DNA of 64,000 nt from Aerococcus loyolae (GTDB lineage: Bacteria; Bacillota; Bacilli; Lactobacillales; Aerococcaceae). The stretch lies in contig NZ_CP126958.1 of assembly GCF_002871915.2 (NCBI RefSeq), positions 1,736,001-1,800,000 on the forward strand, in the 5' to 3' direction. The translations under genes were made by a program, and so were the position numbers. Positions 60,093 to 64,000 of this stretch are shown in pieces (position 1 is the stretch's first letter; every line of letters starts with the position of its first letter). Below the pieces are notes generated by a model, which did not search any database, was not told where the DNA came from, and saw only the letters and a list, made by a program, of their open reading frames with translations.

Positions 60093-60500
60093 CATAACTT
60101 GTGACTGGCACATGCTTTTCCAAGCGGTTCCAGTCGCACTCTATTTAAACCTGCTCCAGTCACAGAACGAACGTCCACTTCAAAAACTGGTAACGCTCCG
60201 CTTCACTCACTGAGCTTATCCCATTTTTTCCAGTGGTTTCGTCCTTTCTTGTGACTGTCGCACTCTAGTTGAGTTCGGAAGGGTGAGGGGATGTCCTTTC
60301 AGAAAAGTTGAACGATCTGCAAGTTGAGTTCGGAAGCCAGCCTTGAAGTCCCTTCAGAAAATCCAACACTCAGGCTAGCTGAGCTTATGGTTTTTCTTCC
60401 AGCGATTCAAGTCTCTAACGGCTCCCTCACATCCTTAGAGCTGGCCTTATCATCTTTTCCTCCAAGGAATCTCCCTCACTGATCCTTCCTCACGTCCTAA
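60093..60500 (-). repeat. Composite array of dispersed intergenic repeats between nupC and the hydrolase gene
   Basis: Fills the 479-bp gap. Reading the minus strand: module GGACGTGAGGAAGGATCAGT (60500 down), ATTCCTTGGAGGAAAAG, a second GGATGTGAGGGAG unit with AATCGCTGGAAGAAAA, a unit ending in CCGAACTCAAC, the 50-bp module 60268-60317, AGAGTGCGACAGTCACA (60250-60266) and GGACGAAACCACTGG. The 38-bp module (60153-60190), another AGAGTGCGACTGG (60130-60142) and a final GTGCCAGTCACAAG follow. So several units are joined head to tail. Confidence 0.88.
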
Positions 60501-60503
60501 TTT

Positions 60504-61736
60504 TTAAAACAAGAAACCTACGATTGTGGCGGTGACCATGGAGGCAAGAGTGGAGACGAGAACAATTTTGAGGGAGAATTTGGCCACGACATTGCCTTGG
60601 TGGGCGTCGATGGCTTTGACCCCGCCGATAACCATCCCTAGGGTTCCGAAGTTAGCGAAACTCATGCAATAAGTTCCCATAATAGCGGCGGTTTTTTCAC
60701 TTAAGCCTTCTAGGGCGGATAGGGAGGTCATGGCTACGACTTCGTTAGCCAAGACCTTTTGGGCCATAACGGACCCGGCTTGAACCATGTCTTCTTTAGG
60801 TACCCCCATCAAGAAAGCAAATGGTGAAAAGACATAGCCGACTAACTCGGTAAAGGAAATGTTGATGACCCCTTCAAAGAGGCTGTTCAACATAGAAATG
60901 AGCGCCACGAAACCAATCAGCATGACCGCCACAATAACGGCCGTGTTCCATCCTGTAATCATGTAGTCACTGAGCATGGAGAAGAAGGGTTCTTTTTCCT
61001 TTTCGCCTTCCTCCTCTTCCCCTTGGTCGCCGGCAAGGCCTTCCCGTTCTCGGTAGGCCTCGCTTCCTTTGGCAATTTCTTCCTTAGCGTCATAAGGATT
61101 GACAATCACAGAGACCGCTAAGGCCGAAAGTAGCTGCATAAGAACGCCAACCACCACGTATTGAGGTTTTACCAATTTCATATAGGCCGCTAACATGGAG
61201 ACAGTCACTACCGACATGGGGATAACAGCGAGAGTGAATAATTGCTTCTCACTGGCCCGTTTGACTTGGTCGACGACCGATAGATAGTTGGTGGGTGTCC
61301 CAAAGACGGTTGAGGCAATCGGGAAGTAAGATTCCAATTCCCCAGCCCCGGTCAGCTTATTAATCCCAAAACCAACCCATTTGACCACAAAAGGCAAAAC
61401 GCCCAGCCAGTTTAAGACCCCAATTAGGGCAGTAATAAAGACCAGGGGCGCAAGGACGTGGAGGAAGAAGACAAAACCGTCAGCGGTCAGTTGGATCCCG
61501 CCAAAGACGAAGTTAACCCCCTCAATCCCCTGGGCCATCAACCAGTCCATCCCGCTGGCAATCCCATTCAAAATGGTCAACCCCAGACTGGTCCGGAATA
61601 ATACCAGGGCCAAGATCACTTCCGCCACTAACATAATGGCTACATTTTTATATTTAATATTTTTCCGGTCAAAGGACAGGAAATAACAGAGGCCAAAAAC
61701 GACCACTAGACCCAGCAGGCCTTGTACAATACTCAT
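60504..61736 (-). CDS. nupC: NupC-family concentrative nucleoside transporter
   Basis: A 410-residue CNT transporter with about ten membrane helices. GELESYFPIASTVFGTPTN and the late LANEVVAMTSLSALEGLSEK and TYCMSFANFGTLGMVIGGVKA blocks carry the transport-site residues of the family. A loop in the middle has an unusual acidic/basic stretch (GDQGEEEEGEKEKEP). It imports nucleosides with H+ or Na+. ATG 61736 (MSIVQGLLGLVV) fits the family start; the frame opens 13 codons earlier. A cre-like site lies upstream, and the nucleoside hydrolase follows downstream. Confidence 0.9.
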   Translation of the reverse strand: MSIVQGLLGLVVVFGLCYFLSFDRKNIKYKNVAIMLVAEVILALVLFRTSLGLTILNGIASGMDWLMAQGIEGVNFVFGGIQLTADGFVFFLHVLAPLVFITALIGVLNWLGVLPFVVKWVGFGINKLTGAGELESYFPIASTVFGTPTNYLSVVDQVKRASEKQLFTLAVIPMSVVTVSMLAAYMKLVKPQYVVVGVLMQLLSALAVSVIVNPYDAKEEIAKGSEAYREREGLAGDQGEEEEGEKEKEPFFSMLSDYMITGWNTAVIVAVMLIGFVALISMLNSLFEGVINISFTELVGYVFSPFAFLMGVPKEDMVQAGSVMAQKVLANEVVAMTSLSALEGLSEKTAAIMGTYCMSFANFGTLGMVIGGVKAIDAHQGNVVAKFSLKIVLVSTLASMVTATIVGFLF

Positions 61737-61837
61737 CGAATCACTAACCTTTCTAAAGCTTTCCAGCTTATTCATTGACCTCGAAAAGAAAGTCGACCGC
61801 CCCCTTTTACCTGCAGTTCGAGACTAAAGCCGAACTT

Positions 61838-61853
61838 TAAAACGCTTTCACAC
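61838..61853. promoter_or_regulatory. cre-like site upstream of nupC
   Basis: TGTGAAAGCGTTTTAA on the minus strand resembles the CcpA site WTGNAANCGNWNNCA, with the core TGAAAGCG intact and the last C replaced. It lies about 100 bp upstream of nupC and just before the fbp promoter, so it may control either gene. Confidence 0.5.
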
Positions 61854-61858
61854 ATATT

Positions 61859-61943
61859 TTACCCAAATTCTCTAAATAATGCTATAATCTCTAAATAATT
61901 TTAAAATCATCTTCTGAAAAGACAAATCGACAGCGCTTTCAGG
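61859..61943 (+). promoter_or_regulatory. fbp promoter with a downstream cre-like site
   Basis: An extended -10 TGCTATAAT (61880-61888) with a poor -35 (TTACCC, 61859-61864). About 40 bp downstream CGACAGCGCTTTCAG (61929-61943) reads CTGAAAGCGCTGTCG in reverse, a good cre match. A cre after the start site would act as a CcpA roadblock, as expected for a gluconeogenic gene. Confidence 0.5.
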
Positions 61944-62017
61944 TAAAATGAAGGCACATTAAGCGTAGCGCTTGAGCCGCCCTAGCTACTTAAGCGCTCA
62001 GAGAGGAAGGAAAGTCC

Positions 62018-63988
62018 ATGGCATTTAGTCCTGCATTCTTACAATTACTGGCCGAGAAATTTCCCAACAAGGCCGCCGCATCCACGGAAATGATTAACCT
62101 AGAAGCAATCATGTCCTTGCCTAAGGGCACCGAACACTTCATGACCGACCTGCACGGCGAATTCGATGCCGTCAACCATGTGCTGCGCAACGGGTCGGGA
62201 AACATCAAGGAAAAGATCAACGAAATCTTTGGTGACCGCCTGTCCTCTAAGCGTCGGGCTGAACTAGCCACCATTATCTACTACCCCGAGGAGAAACTCC
62301 GGGCCTTGACCAAGGAGATGGACTCCCAAGAAGAAATTGATGAGTTCTACACCCTGACCACCAGCCGGCTAGTTGAATTGACCCAGTTTGTGGTTTCTAA
62401 ATACACCCGCTCCAAGGTCCACAAGGCCATGAATCCCGATATGGCCTATATTATGGATGAATTGATCTTCAAAGACTCTATCCTCTCCAACAAGGAGCAC
62501 TACTATAAGCGCATTATCCAAAGCGTGATTGCCCTGGACGAAGCGCCCCGATTAATCACCTGCCTGGCTGAATTGATCCGGGAACTGGTAGTCGACCACC
62601 TCCACATCCTAGGCGATATCTATGACCGCGGCCCAGCTCCAGACCGGATCTTAGACCTCTTAATGGAGAAGCATTCCCTAGACATTGAATGGGGTAACCA
62701 TGACATGATCTGGATGGGCGCCGCTTCTGGATCCAAGGTCCTCATCGCTAACGTGGTCCGGATCCAAGCCCGCTATGATAACCTTTCTGTTATCGAACAT
62801 GCTTATGGAATCCCGCTCCGTCCCTTGGTCAACCTGGCTGATACGGTATACCGCCAGGCTGACTTGACCGGCTTTATGCCCAAACTGGCCCAAGACCACG
62901 ACTACCACCATGATGAAGTCGAGCAATTGGCCCGGATGCAACTCGCCATGGCCATTATCCAGTTTAAGTTAGAAGCCCAGGTCATCCGCCGTCATCCTGA
63001 ATTTGGTTGTGATAACCGCCTCCTCTTGGACAAAATCGACTACCAAGCTGGGACCATCGACTGGCAGGGCAAGACCTATCCTTTGGTCAACACCTCCTTC
63101 CCAACCGTTGATCCAGAGGACCCTTATAAACTCACTGAAGACGAAGCAGCAGTGATGGAAGCCCTGCAGGCCGCCTTTCTGGATAGTGAACGCCTGCAAA
63201 AACATGTGTCCTTTTTGATCAACAAGGGCTCCATGTATAAGATTTATAACAATAATCTCATGTTCCATGGCTGTATCCCTATGAACGAGGACGGGACTTT
63301 CATGGCGGCGACTATCGACGGAGAAACCCTGGCTGGCCAGGACCTACTGGACAAGTTTGACCAGGTGGTCCGCCGTATGTATGCCAAGCGGCAAAGTGAC
63401 GAAAGCAAAAACCCCGACCTCGACTTTGCCTGGTATCTCTGGCAGGGGGAAGGCTCAGCCCTCTTTGGTAAGAAACAAATGGCTACCTTTGAACGCTACT
63501 TTATCGCGGATAAGGAAACCCACCAAGAACACCGCAACGTCTATTACTCCTGGCGCGAGGACATTGACTTTGTCCGCCGGGTCTTAGAAGAGTTCGCTAT
63601 CGACCCCGACAAGGGCCATATCATTAACGGCCACACCCCCATCAAGGCTAAAGACGGGGAAGACGCTATTAAGGCTGGTGGGAAGATGATAGTTATCGAC
63701 GGTGGTTTTGCCCGGGCCTATCAAAAGACGACCGGGCTGGGAGGCTTTACCCTACTCTATAATTCCTATGGTATGCAGCTGGTAGCCCACCACCCCTTCC
63801 ACGGCAAGGAAGACGCCATTAAGTACGAAACCGATATCGAATCGACCCGCCGTGTGGTGGACCAGGAATTAGAGCGGATTTCCGTTAGAGAAACCGATAT
63901 TGGTAAGCAGCTGACTTGCCAGGTTCAAGCCCTCAAAGCCTTAATTGAAGCCTACCAAGCTGGGGTCGTTGGGGAGAAAATCTTATAG
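62018..63988 (+). CDS. fbp: Fructose-1,6-bisphosphatase class III
   Basis: A 656-residue enzyme of the Firmicutes-specific class III. Metal-binding blocks of the calcineurin-like core are FMTDLHGEFDAV near residue 42, LHILGDIYDRGP near 195, IEWGNHDMIWMGA and the late GHIINGHTP. It converts fructose 1,6-bisphosphate to fructose 6-phosphate in gluconeogenesis, which agrees with YvcK and HprK in the same window. GAGGAAGGAAAGTCC precedes the ATG. The stop is 12 bp from the window end, so its terminator is not visible. Confidence 0.95.
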   Translation: MAFSPAFLQLLAEKFPNKAAASTEMINLEAIMSLPKGTEHFMTDLHGEFDAVNHVLRNGSGNIKEKINEIFGDRLSSKRRAELATIIYYPEEKLRALTKEMDSQEEIDEFYTLTTSRLVELTQFVVSKYTRSKVHKAMNPDMAYIMDELIFKDSILSNKEHYYKRIIQSVIALDEAPRLITCLAELIRELVVDHLHILGDIYDRGPAPDRILDLLMEKHSLDIEWGNHDMIWMGAASGSKVLIANVVRIQARYDNLSVIEHAYGIPLRPLVNLADTVYRQADLTGFMPKLAQDHDYHHDEVEQLARMQLAMAIIQFKLEAQVIRRHPEFGCDNRLLLDKIDYQAGTIDWQGKTYPLVNTSFPTVDPEDPYKLTEDEAAVMEALQAAFLDSERLQKHVSFLINKGSMYKIYNNNLMFHGCIPMNEDGTFMAATIDGETLAGQDLLDKFDQVVRRMYAKRQSDESKNPDLDFAWYLWQGEGSALFGKKQMATFERYFIADKETHQEHRNVYYSWREDIDFVRRVLEEFAIDPDKGHIINGHTPIKAKDGEDAIKAGGKMIVIDGGFARAYQKTTGLGGFTLLYNSYGMQLVAHHPFHGKEDAIKYETDIESTRRVVDQELERISVRETDIGKQLTCQVQALKALIEAYQAGVVGEKIL

Positions 63989-64000
63989 ACCTTCTGTCTA

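Overview
The window reads as a chromosomal segment of a low-to-mid GC Gram-positive coccus of the order Lactobacillales. Shine-Dalgarno sites are strong and there are many intrinsic terminators. Marker blocks are rapZ-yvcK-whiA, hprK-lgt-gpsA-galU-trxB, a class III fructose-bisphosphatase, and a YSIRK/LPXTG surface protein. The Aerococcaceae, and Aerococcus in particular, is my best guess from general likeness; this is inference. Most genes lie on the minus strand. No rRNA, tRNA, CRISPR array or prophage was seen.

Layout. 1-9 kb: an NCS2 nucleobase permease (cut by the window edge), rsuA, a probable pantothenate ECF S-component overlapping a CoA-type Nudix gene, a HAD phosphatase, a GH13-like protein without its catalytic residues, ApbE, and gltX. 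9-11 kb: an intact IS30-family element splits an orphan EIIA-Glc (crr) gene and leaves a 13-bp target duplication. 11-21 kb: yaaA, a PlsC-like protein, a lipocalin-like protein, an SDR oxidoreductase, a DUF2974 lipase-like membrane protein, an RlmI-like methyltransferase, VanZ and a two-component system. 21-28 kb: ssb, whiA-yvcK-rapZ, phosphoglucomutase and an MFS transporter. 28-35 kb: a 2244-residue collagen-like, LPXTG-anchored surface protein. 35-51 kb: trxB, galU, gpsA, lgt, hprK, an esterase, a PspC/holin-like pair, sbcCD and uvrA. 51-58 kb: an AT-rich gap with two candidate small genes, a prolyl-tRNA editing protein, a phosphatase lipoprotein, a PadR/DUF1700/DUF4097 envelope module and a 55-aa tautomerase. 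57.7-58.8 kb: an AT-rich two-gene module, a 65-aa protein plus a HipA/CtkA-like kinase. 59-64 kb: a nucleoside hydrolase, a NupC transporter and fbp with cre-like sites.

Functional links. HprK, the cre-like sites at nupC/fbp, YvcK and class III Fbp outline carbon-catabolite control and the switch to gluconeogenesis. NupC plus the nucleoside hydrolase form a nucleoside-salvage pair. PanT plus the Nudix enzyme suggest CoA-precursor uptake coupled to CoA turnover. PspC/holin-like, PadR/DUF1700/DUF4097, VanZ and the two-component system look like envelope-stress functions. Lgt would lipidate the phosphatase lipoprotein, and sortase would anchor the collagen-like protein.

The least explained features are three: a family of modular intergenic repeats that sit at gene 3' ends and at two loci contribute the stop codon; the HipA-like kinase module; and the small ORFs near 35.1 and 52 kb. 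All functional calls come from reading motifs; no database search was run.
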